Positions 42,956 through 52,147 of a stretch of DNA of 64,000 bases are shown in pieces; positions within the stretch are counted from its first letter, which is position 1; each line of letters opens with the position of its first letter. The position numbers and the translations under genes were made by a program. The notes beneath the pieces were generated by a model. The model had not been told where the DNA came from and made no database searches. It saw nothing but the letters and a program-made list of their open reading frames with translations. Origin of the DNA: Methanomicrobium antiquum (GTDB lineage: Archaea; Halobacteriota; Methanomicrobia; Methanomicrobiales; Methanomicrobiaceae); the NCBI RefSeq assembly GCF_029633915.1, contig NZ_CP091092.1, forward strand, positions 1,178,001 to 1,242,000. Reading direction: 5' to 3'.

Positions 42956-45151
42956 TTAAAATTTTACTGATTTTTGTATTCCTGCAGGAATAGTAATTAT
43001 ATATTCCGCACCGGGATTGTTTCTTACTTCAATTTCTCCTTCAAGCTGGGCTGTAAGATTGTAAATCAACTGCATCCCAAGTGATTCTGAGTTTTCATAA
43101 TCATAATACTCTGAAAATCCCTTCCCGGAATCTTTGACTCTTAAGACATACCTGTCATCTTCTTTTCTATGGAAATCAATTTTTATTTCTCCGCCCGATT
43201 CGTCAAAAGCATATTTTAGTGAATTTGTAAGGATTTCATTGATGATAAGACCACAAGGTATTGCTGTATCAATATCCAGTGTAATATCCTCATCACAATC
43301 ACAGACAATAATAATTTTTTCATCATCCGCACCATATTCATCTGAAAGGTGCATGTAAAGTGTTGTAATATAATCTTTAAGATTTATTCTCGCAAGATTT
43401 TCTGATCGGTATAATTTTTCATGTATCATCGCCATTGAAAAAACCCTGCTTCTGCAGTCCAGCAATATATCATGTATCCCTTCATCATCAGACTGGAGAT
43501 CTTTTAGCTTCAGAATGCTTGCAATAATCTGCAGATTATTTTTAACTCTGTGGTGAATCTCTTTTAAAAGAATCTCTTTTTCTTTTAATGCTTCAAATGT
43601 CTCCAGCTGTTTTTGCTTTTCAAATTCCTTCAATTCATTTTCAGTTTTAACAAGCTCTGTTATGTTTGAAATTACACCCTCCACTGCAATTATCAGACCA
43701 TTATCATCCTTTATTCCCCATCCCTGATTCCATACCCATTTCTCCTCGCCTTTTGCTGTCAGTATCCTGTAGCGTGCCTCAAAAATATTGTCTTTTCCAA
43801 GTGATTTCAAAACATTTTCTTTAAATATTTCAAAATCATCAGGATGAATTATTGATTTTAGGTTTATTGGCTTTCCTTTAATTATATCTGACTGCGAATA
43901 TCCGGACAACTCATAAAAGCCATCGCTTAGGTATTCAGCAGATAAATGTTCATCAATTCTACACCTGTAAGCCATTCCGGAAAAATTCTGCATCAACCGG
44001 GATAGTTTTTTTTCAGTTGCATCAAGGGCTTTTTCAGCTTCTTTTATCTTTGTCAGATCAACGACTGCAAATCTGATTCCGACAGGTACATCCTTGTCTT
44101 TTATTGGGTTTGTGTAGAGAATTATTGGAAATTTTGATCCATCTTTCTTTTGAGCAAAACAATCTTCAAATGAATGTTCATCAATTTCGCCCTTCATTAA
44201 TTTTTCAAAAATTTTCTGACATTCTTTAAAATTATCAGTGCAGATGAAATCTTTAGCATAAATTTCATTTTTCATATCTTCTTTTGTCAGGCCAAAGCTT
44301 TGAAGCCCTTTTTTATTGATGAATGTTATCTTATAATCACTGTCTGTTTCAATTACAGTTAATGGAAGGAAGTTTGAAAGATCATAATATTTTTTCTCTC
44401 TCTCTTTTATCCCCTCATAGGCTTTAACATACTTGGTTGCATCAGCAAATGCCGCAATTGTAATATTTGAAATTTTAGCATCTGATGAAGAATTATCTAT
44501 ACAGCCACTGCTAGTTAAAAAGGTAAGAAGATAATGAATTTTTTCTTCTTTTTTTTCAGGATTTTTTAATTCCACTAAAAAAGGCTTATTAAATTTTTCA
44601 GTACTTTTACTATTAATGATGTCCTGAATTTTTTCTTTTGATTCATCAGAATAAATCCCAACTTTTCCGATGTTTTTTCCTATAATTAATTCTTTTTTGC
44701 ATCCGGATTTTTTTTCAAACATATAATTTACATCAGTGATAATTCCATCATTATCAAAAGCGACAAGAGGTCTTGTATTATAATCAAAAAGAGTTTTAAA
44801 TTTGAATCTGTTTGTCATCAACTCCTTTTCTTTAACAGATAGAATCAGTGCAATAATTCCCATTACAAAAACCATCAAAAGAGTAATTCCCCAATCAGGA
44901 TTTTGTCTATTTAAAAGAACAGTAAATAGTAATGCTATGAGTAAAAGAATACCCGATATTAAAAGACCTTTTTTTTGGAAATAAAACACTGCAAAAATAA
45001 TCGGTAATAAATACAACTGCATTGCAGGAATTACAGCCGCATTTGTAAAAAGAGAATATGAATGGACAAAAATTACTGCTGTTGAAAGAATTAAAGTAAT
45101 TATTATCTTTTTATTATATGATAAATCACTGGTTGTCAATGAATGCTTCAT
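42956..45151 (-). CDS. PAS-domain sensor histidine kinase (HisKA_2 type)
   Basis: The 731-aa kinase has four or so N-terminal membrane helices (about residues 15-105) with almost no external loop. Three PAS domains follow (FDNDGIITDVNYMFEKKSG, then ETDSDYKITFINKKG, then a PAS with YELSGYSQSDI). The H-box is LKEIHHRVKNNLQIIASILK near 530, of the HWE/HisKA_2 family. A C-terminal ATPase has INEILTNSLKYAF and DSGKGF. Signals are probably intramembrane or cytoplasmic. ATG 45151 is preferred to TTG 45166 because AGGA lies 7 nt upstream of it. It forms a two-gene unit with the response regulator. Confidence 0.9.
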   Translation of the reverse strand: MKHSLTTSDLSYNKKIIITLILSTAVIFVHSYSLFTNAAVIPAMQLYLLPIIFAVFYFQKKGLLISGILLLIALLFTVLLNRQNPDWGITLLMVFVMGIIALILSVKEKELMTNRFKFKTLFDYNTRPLVAFDNDGIITDVNYMFEKKSGCKKELIIGKNIGKVGIYSDESKEKIQDIINSKSTEKFNKPFLVELKNPEKKEEKIHYLLTFLTSSGCIDNSSSDAKISNITIAAFADATKYVKAYEGIKEREKKYYDLSNFLPLTVIETDSDYKITFINKKGLQSFGLTKEDMKNEIYAKDFICTDNFKECQKIFEKLMKGEIDEHSFEDCFAQKKDGSKFPIILYTNPIKDKDVPVGIRFAVVDLTKIKEAEKALDATEKKLSRLMQNFSGMAYRCRIDEHLSAEYLSDGFYELSGYSQSDIIKGKPINLKSIIHPDDFEIFKENVLKSLGKDNIFEARYRILTAKGEEKWVWNQGWGIKDDNGLIIAVEGVISNITELVKTENELKEFEKQKQLETFEALKEKEILLKEIHHRVKNNLQIIASILKLKDLQSDDEGIHDILLDCRSRVFSMAMIHEKLYRSENLARINLKDYITTLYMHLSDEYGADDEKIIIVCDCDEDITLDIDTAIPCGLIINEILTNSLKYAFDESGGEIKIDFHRKEDDRYVLRVKDSGKGFSEYYDYENSESLGMQLIYNLTAQLEGEIEVRNNPGAEYIITIPAGIQKSVKF

Positions 45152-45367
45152 GAAATATCCTGCCAATTAGACCTTTTTTATTGTTTTAATATTGCTTTAC
45201 AGAGATTAAGTACATCTGGACTATAAATTCTTTTTCATCATTACACTAAAAAAATAATAAATTTATACCCAAAATGTGATAATGAATCAATATTTTTTCT
45301 TCTACTTTTTATTATCCTCATTTTCTGATTAAATTCTGTAACTGGCATCCGGTTCATATGAATTTGC

Positions 45368-45424
45368 CTCATCCATATAATTTACAAATTTGATATGGTT
45401 CATAACAAAGATGAGATTTATATT
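45368..45424 (+). promoter_or_regulatory. candidate operator and TATA box of the RHH-synthetase gene
   Basis: Two nested dyads lie here: CTCATC (45368-45373) with GATGAG (45410-45415), and CCATAT (45373-45378) with ATATGG (45393-45398). TTTATATT (45417-45424) follows at once. Its centre is about 30 bp before ATG 45450, as expected for a leaderless transcript. The short dyads suit a ribbon-helix-helix dimer. Confidence 0.6.
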
Positions 45425-45449
45425 CTTTGCACCACAAAGTTAGTATTAC

Positions 45450-47354
45450 ATGGTGCGATTTTCAGTCACAATGGATGATGAACTTGTCGATAAAATCGAC
45501 AGAACCACCTCTTCTTTGGGGAAATCCAGATCAGAATGGATAAATGAGATCTGCGAATCAGGCATATCAGGTGCAGTTCTTCCCGGCGGCGGCCAGTGTG
45601 TTGAGGATCTTTTGAACTTAAGTGCAAGGATTCCAAAAAACCAGCCAAATATGACAGATTATGAAACCCTTTACAAGAATTTTAAAATTGACGTTCCCGA
45701 ATATTTCAATTTTGGATTTGATGTAATTGACACCTGGGCTAAGATTGACAGGAACAAAAGGGCAATGATCTGGATTAATCAAAGTGGTTATGAGAAAACA
45801 TATTCCTTCAGACAGCTCATGACAAAATCCAATCAGGCCGCCAATATGCTTTTAAAATACGGCATTAAAAAAGGCGACAGGGTTGCATTAATGCTTCCAA
45901 AAATTCCGGAATGGTGGTTTTTTGCCATTGCATGCATCAAGCTTGGTGCAGTATTTGTCCCATGCCCGACAATGCTAACTTCTAAAGATCTTTTATACAG
46001 GACGCACGTTGCCGGATTTAAAATGATAATAACCGACATGGAAAATGCACCAAAAGTAGAGGAGATATGTCCGGAATGTCCTACACTAAGAGGGCGTCTT
46101 GTTGTTGATGGTGTAAAAGAGGGCTGGATAAGCTACATCGTTGAACTTGATTATCCTGCACCAGTCTCAGGCAAACTGGTGACAAGCGGACTTGAGAGGA
46201 CACGCTCTTCAGATCCAATGGTTATTTATTTCACATCCGGAACAACCGGAGAGGCAAAAATGGCTGTCCATAACCATGCACTTCCTCTTGGCCATATCAC
46301 AACCGGTGCATACTGGCTTGATGTTAAAGCAAACGATGTTCATCTGACACTTTCGGATACAGGCTGGGCAAAATCATCCTGGGGCAAATTTTTTGGCCCG
46401 TGGATTCAGGGAGCATGCAGTATTGTATATGATTTCAGAGGTAAATTTAATGCAACAGAAATTCTGCCCATACTTGAAAAATATGAAGTCACAACCTTTT
46501 GCTGTCCGCCGACAATATACAGAATGCTTATAATGGCAGATCTGGATAAATTTGATCTGTCATCACTTCGTCATTGTGTCAGTGCAGGCGAACCACTAAA
46601 CCCTGAGGTCATCAAAGTCTGGAAAGAAGGTACAGGACTTACAATATACGAAGGATACGGGCAAACTGAACTTGTATTATGCATAGGAACATTTCCGTGT
46701 ATGCAGGCAAAGCCCGGTTCTATGGGAAAGCCATCTCCCGGGTGGAAGATAGAGCTTCACGATGATGACGGAAAGCCGGTAAAAGCCTGTGAGGTTGGAA
46801 GGCTGGCTGTCTCTGTAAACCCAAGGCCTGTTGGAATGTTTGTTGAATACTTCAATAATCCTGAAGCCAATGAAGAGGCGTTTTCCGGTGATTTCTACTA
46901 TACCGGCGATAAGGCCTATATGGATAACGACGGTTATTTCTGGTTTGTTGGAAGATCTGATGACGTAATTAAAAGTTCCGGCTACAGGATAGGTCCGTTT
47001 GAAGTGGAATCTGCAATTATGGAGCATCCTTCAGTAAAAGAGGTAGCTGTTGTCGGATCACCTGATCCAATACGCGGAATGGTTGTAAAGGCATTTGTCA
47101 TCCTAAAAGACGGATATGAACCTTCAGAAATTCTTGTAAGACAGATTCAAAAACATGTTCAGACAACAACTGCACCATATAAATATCCGCGAATTATTGA
47201 GTTTGTTGAAGACCTGCCAAAGACAATTTCCGGAAAAATCAGACGAAATGTGCTTCGTGATGCAGAGATAAAAAAGCATGTTGAAAATATGTCACTTGAT
47301 TCTAAAGAAAAAACAGAAAAAAATGCAAAAAAGACTGAGAGAAAATCCAAATAA
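45450..47354 (+). CDS. AMP-forming acyl-CoA synthetase with N-terminal ribbon-helix-helix domain
   Basis: The 634-aa protein starts with a CopG/NikR-like RHH domain: RFSVTMDDELVDKIDRTTSS and GKSRSEWINEICESG (residues 3-43). A linker leads to the enzyme, which begins at Met68 (MTDYETLYKNFK). A3 is YFTSGTTGEAKM (about 260), followed by A5 GYGQTE and PKTISGKIRR. The catalytic part is a close paralogue of the enzyme at 39483, while the DNA-binding parts are unrelated. A Lys/Glu-rich C-terminal tail of about 25 residues is extra. The transcript seems leaderless. A role as enzyme and repressor, responding to acyl substrate, acyl-AMP or CoA, is inferred. Confidence 0.9.
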   Translation: MVRFSVTMDDELVDKIDRTTSSLGKSRSEWINEICESGISGAVLPGGGQCVEDLLNLSARIPKNQPNMTDYETLYKNFKIDVPEYFNFGFDVIDTWAKIDRNKRAMIWINQSGYEKTYSFRQLMTKSNQAANMLLKYGIKKGDRVALMLPKIPEWWFFAIACIKLGAVFVPCPTMLTSKDLLYRTHVAGFKMIITDMENAPKVEEICPECPTLRGRLVVDGVKEGWISYIVELDYPAPVSGKLVTSGLERTRSSDPMVIYFTSGTTGEAKMAVHNHALPLGHITTGAYWLDVKANDVHLTLSDTGWAKSSWGKFFGPWIQGACSIVYDFRGKFNATEILPILEKYEVTTFCCPPTIYRMLIMADLDKFDLSSLRHCVSAGEPLNPEVIKVWKEGTGLTIYEGYGQTELVLCIGTFPCMQAKPGSMGKPSPGWKIELHDDDGKPVKACEVGRLAVSVNPRPVGMFVEYFNNPEANEEAFSGDFYYTGDKAYMDNDGYFWFVGRSDDVIKSSGYRIGPFEVESAIMEHPSVKEVAVVGSPDPIRGMVVKAFVILKDGYEPSEILVRQIQKHVQTTTAPYKYPRIIEFVEDLPKTISGKIRRNVLRDAEIKKHVENMSLDSKEKTEKNAKKTERKSK

Positions 47355-47636
47355 AAAATTCAAATAACCCCCCCCGGTTTTTTTATAATTACCATATTTA
47401 ATAAAAAAAATCAGAGATATTTGTTAATTTTTTTATATTCAATTAAAATGAAGAATTAAATTGAAGAATTGAATTAAAATCGAAAAAAAATTAAAATGGA
47501 ATATTAAATTCTCTTAAATTACTGAATTTATAGTCATGTATTTATCCGGTAATAAAAACCAAAGTTTATGTTCTAAAAAGGTTAACTGAATAAGGCAGGC
47601 GAATCACGCCGGGCCATATTTTAAAAAATTATTAGA

Positions 47637-47721
47637 GCGAGGGTTGCCGAGCCAGGTCAAAGGCGTTAGGTTCAGGGCCTAATCTTGTAGGAGTTCGAGG
47701 GTTCGAATCCCTTCCCTCGCA
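47637..47721 (+). tRNA. tRNA-Leu (CAG)
   Basis: The acceptor stem is GCGAGGG with CCCTCGC, discriminator A. The anticodon stem is TTAGG/CCTAA around TTCAGGG (anticodon CAG). A long variable arm (about 47690-47696) and T loop GTTCGAATC make 85 nt, a class II tRNA. CCA is not encoded. T-rich tracts follow as terminator. Confidence 0.95.
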
Positions 47722-48135
47722 TTTTTGAAATTTTATTATTTTTTTTAGCTTTTTTTGATTTAAACTTGGTTTTGGAATAATTTACCATGAAAACGTCCAT
47801 GAAAAATTTTTTTCATGAACGTTTTTTTAAAATTTAATTTTAAAGATTTAGATTTTAAATCTGGTTTTTTGATTTAATTTTTAAAATTTGAGTTGTTTCT
47901 CTTTTTTGATTTTTAAATGCAAAATTCTCTTAAATTTGCAATAGTTAAATTTGTTGAATTGAATTTTAAAAAAGTCTTTAAAACTAATTTTTCATGCACC
48001 GTTATAATAAAATCAAAACAAGGTTTTCATCAGACCCGGGTTTTCATAGTTTTCATTTTAAAAAAACAGGCATAAAGAATTTTTTATCTTTATGCTATTA
48101 TGCTATTATACAATTCATTATGCTATTATACACCA
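47722..48135. other. AT-rich intergenic region with terminator-like palindromes
   Basis: Between tRNA-Leu and the convergent Yip1 gene I see no ORF with coding character. The region contains the 32-bp palindrome at 47792-47823, a half-copy near 47987-48004 (ACTAATTTTTCATGCACCGT) and T-rich tracts. Confidence 0.6.
47792..47823. terminator. 32-bp palindrome, CATGAAA/TTTCATG family
   Basis: AACGTCCATGAAAAA and TTTTTCATGAACGTT pair with a single mismatch around TT, and T7 follows on the + strand. It lies between the tRNA-Leu and Yip1 gene 3' ends and would terminate either transcript. Confidence 0.65.
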
Positions 48136-48687
48136 TTATGCCATTGTTTCTGTAATGCTCATAAAAGAAATCATAAAAAATGCGGCAACCATTACCAAAA
48201 GAATCACAGGAATCAAAACAGCAATAACATAGACAATAACAGCCTTTGAAGTGCTTATGTCCTGAAGCTCCCTTAATCCTAAAATACCAAGAACAATCGA
48301 CCATAATGAAAAAATCAGACCAATTACAGGTAACCATCCCAAAAGAAGTTCAGGAGTGCTTGCATAAATAACAGATTTGATAGTCGCCATTATGCCATTT
48401 TTCCCTCCAAGCAGGTATACCCAGAGATGAAGCCATACTGCAAATACAAGTGTCAGAATGAGTGTACCTAAAAGACTGCTTATCAACACCATGACAATGC
48501 TCTGGCCGCCGGGCATAACTCCTCCAAACCCTATTACGGACATAATTGCAACAAGGACTGAATAAACTACCAATAAAACGCCAAAATAAATGAATACTTC
48601 ATTTACATCATCTTTTTTTGACTGTTGAAATGCTTCAACAGGGTTTAGAATAAAACCCTTGACCTTTGAAATAATGCTCTCTATCAT
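48136..48687 (-). CDS. Yip1-domain membrane protein
   Basis: The 183-aa protein has an N-terminal amphipathic piece (KVKGFILNPVEAFQQSKKDD) typical of Yip1 proteins, then five or so hydrophobic helices with YASTPELLLGWLPVIG between helices. Yip1 proteins of prokaryotes have no settled function. It has no obvious operon partner and lies 150 bp from the Cache lipoprotein gene downstream of that gene's end. A second Yip1 protein is at 55234. Confidence 0.75.
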   Translation of the reverse strand: MIESIISKVKGFILNPVEAFQQSKKDDVNEVFIYFGVLLVVYSVLVAIMSVIGFGGVMPGGQSIVMVLISSLLGTLILTLVFAVWLHLWVYLLGGKNGIMATIKSVIYASTPELLLGWLPVIGLIFSLWSIVLGILGLRELQDISTSKAVIVYVIAVLIPVILLVMVAAFFMISFMSITETMA

Positions 48688-48837
48688 AGCAGTGAATTAT
48701 ATTCCTCTGTATAGGATATAATACCACACTGTTTAAAACGAAACTAAAAATTAAAAGAAGAAATAATTTTTTCTTCTGTTTAACACTCAAATTATCGTTT
48801 AATTATTATTGTCCAAATCATCCTCAGTCGCAAATGA

Positions 48838-49356
48838 TTAAATATAGATTCCTGAACCTAACCACCAGTCATCATCAACTTTTGCGACATAACCGAGCTT
48901 TGACTCAACAACACGGTCATGAGCAGGATTAATATAATAAAATCTTACAAATCCGCTTTCATTCAATGCCATATCACGTAAATCTTTAATGAAAAGCCCA
49001 CCGGACGCGTCAGTTTCATCTAAACGGTTTACACCAATTTTTTCAGGATTAAACGGATGTGCAATTGTTGTTCCGTTAAAATCGTAGGCATAGATGTATA
49101 ACTCTCCTTTGACAAAAGAACCGTTCGGATTAGAAAATTCTGCCAAAGCCTTTTCTTTTCCGTTCTCACGGGCATAAGATACAGCGCTGTCAACAAAAGC
49201 TACCAAAGTCTCATTTGTTGTATATTCAGTTGCAGAATTGTCTGTCAGCTGAGGCGTCGAATCTGTATTTTCCGAATCGTTTTGCATACATCCGGCAACT
49301 CCCATAAAAAAGCCAAGCATTAAAATTAAAACAACCAGACAGGAAATTCCTTTCAT
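48838..49356 (-). CDS. lipoprotein with single Cache-type sensor domain
   Basis: The 172-aa protein has a signal peptide with lipobox GVAGC (Cys about 23), a Thr/Asn/Asp-rich spacer and a Cache-like domain: SAVSYARENGKEKALAEF, GELYIYAYDFNGTTIAHP, FVRFYYINP and LGYVAKVDDDWWLGSGIYI. This domain binds small ligands outside the cell in chemoreceptors and kinases; here it is free on a lipid anchor. A partner kinase is not encoded next to it. The ligand is unknown. Confidence 0.85.
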   Translation of the reverse strand: MKGISCLVVLILMLGFFMGVAGCMQNDSENTDSTPQLTDNSATEYTTNETLVAFVDSAVSYARENGKEKALAEFSNPNGSFVKGELYIYAYDFNGTTIAHPFNPEKIGVNRLDETDASGGLFIKDLRDMALNESGFVRFYYINPAHDRVVESKLGYVAKVDDDWWLGSGIYI

Positions 49357-49596
49357 ATATATTTCTTAGATCTTATCTCTTTTAAAAACTACACTCTTTT
49401 TAAATTGCACCCTATAAACTTTTTCTCCCCTTTAAAATATCTGTCATAAGTCCGGGAGAATGAGATCTTTTTTCAGCGCTTTTCTGTACTGACCCTATAA
49501 AAAATTGCATTTTACCGCTCTTTCAGATACTTCCATATGAACACTATAAAGTTTGTCCATTAGTCTTATGGTTTTAAGAATTTCATTAAAATGTAG

Positions 49597-50151
49597 ATGG
49601 TTGAAAAAGATTACGAGTCGCTGAAAATTGAGAACATGGTTGCATCTGGTGTCATCGCTGAATCCATTGATCTTTTTGAATTTACAGAAAAGGTTGAAAA
49701 CTGCGAATTTAACAAAAAGCGCTTCCCGGGAGCTGTCTTTAGGATTGAAGATCCTAAAATCGCATGCCTGATTTTCTCATCTGGAAAGATTGTGATTACC
49801 GGTGTCAGAGACAATAAATCCCTTGAAATAGGAATTGAAAAAGTTTTGAAAGCTCTTAATGACGCTGGTATCAAACCTCTCGACAAACCTGACATTGCTG
49901 TTACCAATATGGTCTGTTCATATAACCTTGAAAGAAAAATTAACCTGAACAAAATGGCTGTAACTTTGAATATCGAAAATGTCGAGTATGAACCGGAACA
50001 GTTCCCGGGTCTTGTATACCGCATATTTGATCCAAAAATTGTCTGTTTGATATTCTCATCAGGAAAGACAATTCTTACAGGCGGTAAGAATCTTGAGGAT
50101 GTTAAAAGAGGAGTAGATGTCCTTGAAAAGACTCTTGACAATATTCTGTAA
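49597..50151 (+). CDS. tbp: TATA-binding protein, copy 2
   Basis: The 184-aa TBP has the two saddle repeats with FPGAVFRIEDPK and FPGLVYRIFDPK. It aligns over the full length with copy 1 at 38398-38952 and without gaps at the start. Differences cluster in the first helix (LFEFTEKVENCEF) and between the repeats, away from the blocks expected to touch DNA. Having two TBPs allows promoter choice, as in other multi-TBP archaea. It is convergent with glutamine synthetase across a CATGAAA hairpin. Confidence 0.95.
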   Translation: MVEKDYESLKIENMVASGVIAESIDLFEFTEKVENCEFNKKRFPGAVFRIEDPKIACLIFSSGKIVITGVRDNKSLEIGIEKVLKALNDAGIKPLDKPDIAVTNMVCSYNLERKINLNKMAVTLNIENVEYEPEQFPGLVYRIFDPKIVCLIFSSGKTILTGGKNLEDVKRGVDVLEKTLDNIL

Positions 50152-50180
50152 AGTTGTATAAAAAAAAAGTATAAAAAAAT

Positions 50181-50200
50181 CATGAAAAAAAAGTTTCATG
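50181..50200. terminator. hairpin between convergent tbp and glnA
   Basis: CATGAAA and TTTCATG enclose AAAAAG, followed on the + strand by AACC and T7. It lies 29 bp after the tbp stop. Confidence 0.6.
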
Positions 50201-50318
50201 AACCTTTTTTTAAAAACTAATGAATCAAAAATTTATTTAATAAATTTTTAATCGTTTTTACCTGGTTTTACACCAGGTTTTGTATCCGTTTTCATAACCT
50301 TTTTTTTGACAACCGGTT

Positions 50319-51824
50319 TTATGCTACATGGATATAATCTGCAACAAGTTCTTCAATTGCTTCATTGTTGCCGTAGAGCTTCTCACTTAGACCTTTGTCA
50401 TTGAATCCCTTTAACTTCCTGATTGTTGAATCAATCATGCCGGAAGGAAATATTCCATTCTTCTCAAAGTAGCTTCGCTTTTCTTCCAGCACATCTGCAG
50501 ATTCAAAGCATGAAAGCGGGAGCTGTTTTAGCTGTAAAAGGCGCTCTTTATACTCCGGACTGAAGATGTTTCCGCTGACGTAAAGCTCCTCTGCTCTTTT
50601 AAGTCCGTCCTCCATGTTAATTCCATGAAGTGATGCAGTAATAAGACCTGCAACAAGGAGATAAATATCTGCAGAACCATCGCCGACACGGTATTCATAA
50701 GTCTGCTTTGAAGGCCTGTCTGCTGTTAATGACTTGTCGTTTGGATTTGCATCCTGTGTCATGTGATTGGCACCGGTCCATCCAAGAGGAACACGGACTA
50801 CAACAGATCTGTTTCTGTCGCCCCAGCAGACATTTGTAGGTGCTTCCTGGTGCGGAACCAAACGAAGGTATGATGTCGGTACTGTGTTTCCAAACGCTGT
50901 CAGAGCATCGCCGAGATCTAAAACACCGGCAATCATTTTGCGTGCCATCGGACTTAATTTGTCATTTTCAACAAGAAGGTTTTTGCCGTCCTTTTCTGCC
51001 ATCATATGGAAATGAAGACCTGAACCAGCCTTTCCAACTACAATCTTTGGAGCGAAACTTACTTCAACACCATATCTGTATCCAAGCATTCTTACTATCC
51101 ACTTTGCAACAAGAAGCTGTTCTACTGCCTCTTCGGCAGGCATAGGGAGAAACTCAATCTCATGCTGTTCATAATATTTATTCTCCTGTGTAAAGCACCC
51201 GACCTCTGAGTGTCCGTACTTTATCTTTCCGCCGGCCTTTGCAATAAGAGTCATTGCCTCAACGCGAAGAGCCTCGTATTTAACAAAAGGCTCGGCTGAA
51301 TGGTAGCCTTTCTGGTCAATTGCTGGATATGAGTCCTCTGCATCTCCGATTACGTAGTACTCAAGCTCTCCAAGTGTCTTGAAAACTGCACCGGTCTCCT
51401 TTGTAAATTCTGCGTCTGCCTTTTTCAAGACATATTCAGGTGAGCTTTCAAGAGGTTTTCCCTCGTTGTCATAATAAGAACAGAGAATTTCAAGAGTTGG
51501 CACTTCTGCAAAGGGATTTACAAAAGCTGTTCTGTAACGCGGAATCACATACAGATCACTGCTTCCTGCTTCAATAAATGAAAAAATATTGCTCCCGTCA
51601 ACCCTTTCACCGTCAGAGAGGATTGTATCAAGATATTCCTTAGAAGAAATAATAAAATTCAAGGTTTTTAATTTTCCGTCATCCGCAACATAGCGGAAGT
51701 TTATCATTTCAATCTCTTTTGCTTCACAAAACCTGATTATGTCCTCTTTTGTAAAATCAGCAGGACTTTTTTTTATAAATTTCACCAGATCATTTGGATT
51801 CATCAAAATATCTGAACCAGTCAT
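50319..51824 (-). CDS. glnA: glutamine synthetase (type I-like)
   Basis: The 501-aa enzyme makes glutamine from glutamate, ammonia and ATP. VDGSNIFSF takes the place of the beta-grasp DGSSI loop. EVGCFTQENKYYEQHEIEF covers the metal glutamates, GKAGSGLHFHM the ATP/metal histidine, and HQEAPTNVCWGDRNRSVVVR the substrate and arginine site. Motifs deviate somewhat from standard GSI, for example PHQEAP where PGYEAP is usual and GLHFHM for GMHVHQ, so a divergent GS-family ligase is possible. AGGTGA lies just upstream of the ATG. Confidence 0.8.
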   Translation of the reverse strand: MTGSDILMNPNDLVKFIKKSPADFTKEDIIRFCEAKEIEMINFRYVADDGKLKTLNFIISSKEYLDTILSDGERVDGSNIFSFIEAGSSDLYVIPRYRTAFVNPFAEVPTLEILCSYYDNEGKPLESSPEYVLKKADAEFTKETGAVFKTLGELEYYVIGDAEDSYPAIDQKGYHSAEPFVKYEALRVEAMTLIAKAGGKIKYGHSEVGCFTQENKYYEQHEIEFLPMPAEEAVEQLLVAKWIVRMLGYRYGVEVSFAPKIVVGKAGSGLHFHMMAEKDGKNLLVENDKLSPMARKMIAGVLDLGDALTAFGNTVPTSYLRLVPHQEAPTNVCWGDRNRSVVVRVPLGWTGANHMTQDANPNDKSLTADRPSKQTYEYRVGDGSADIYLLVAGLITASLHGINMEDGLKRAEELYVSGNIFSPEYKERLLQLKQLPLSCFESADVLEEKRSYFEKNGIFPSGMIDSTIRKLKGFNDKGLSEKLYGNNEAIEELVADYIHVA

Positions 51825-52147
51825 TATATCACCTATCTATTTTTTTATAATAAATGATAATTCTGTTTATTTTTCAAAAATAGCCAGATTAATAATTTAT
51901 TTACTTCAATAGATGGAAATATCCTTCCCTCCTTATTCTATATATAATAGTTTAAGTATGAATCCTAAAAAACAAAACTGTAGATGTCAGGTGTAAAAAA
52001 TACTTCTAAATATTAATTTTTAAATGATCAGAAATACTAAAAACAAGGATTCCTCCAAAAAGAGGTTTTCATTTTTATCAGTTTTTCCAAATCATTTTTT
52101 GAATGGTTAAAATGAAAAATTAAAAAATGATTGCTTTTTTATCTGAT
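51825..52147. other. AT-rich intergenic region
   Basis: This 323-bp gap contains the glnA promoter on the minus strand (an AT-rich candidate around 51938-51955) and the 3' flank of the DUF1294 gene. No further gene or repeat was found. Confidence 0.5.

Noticed and set aside
47600-47636. TATA box CATATTTTAAA just before tRNA-Leu
   Set aside because: It is too close to the mature 5' end (about 15 bp) to direct transcription start upstream of the tRNA.
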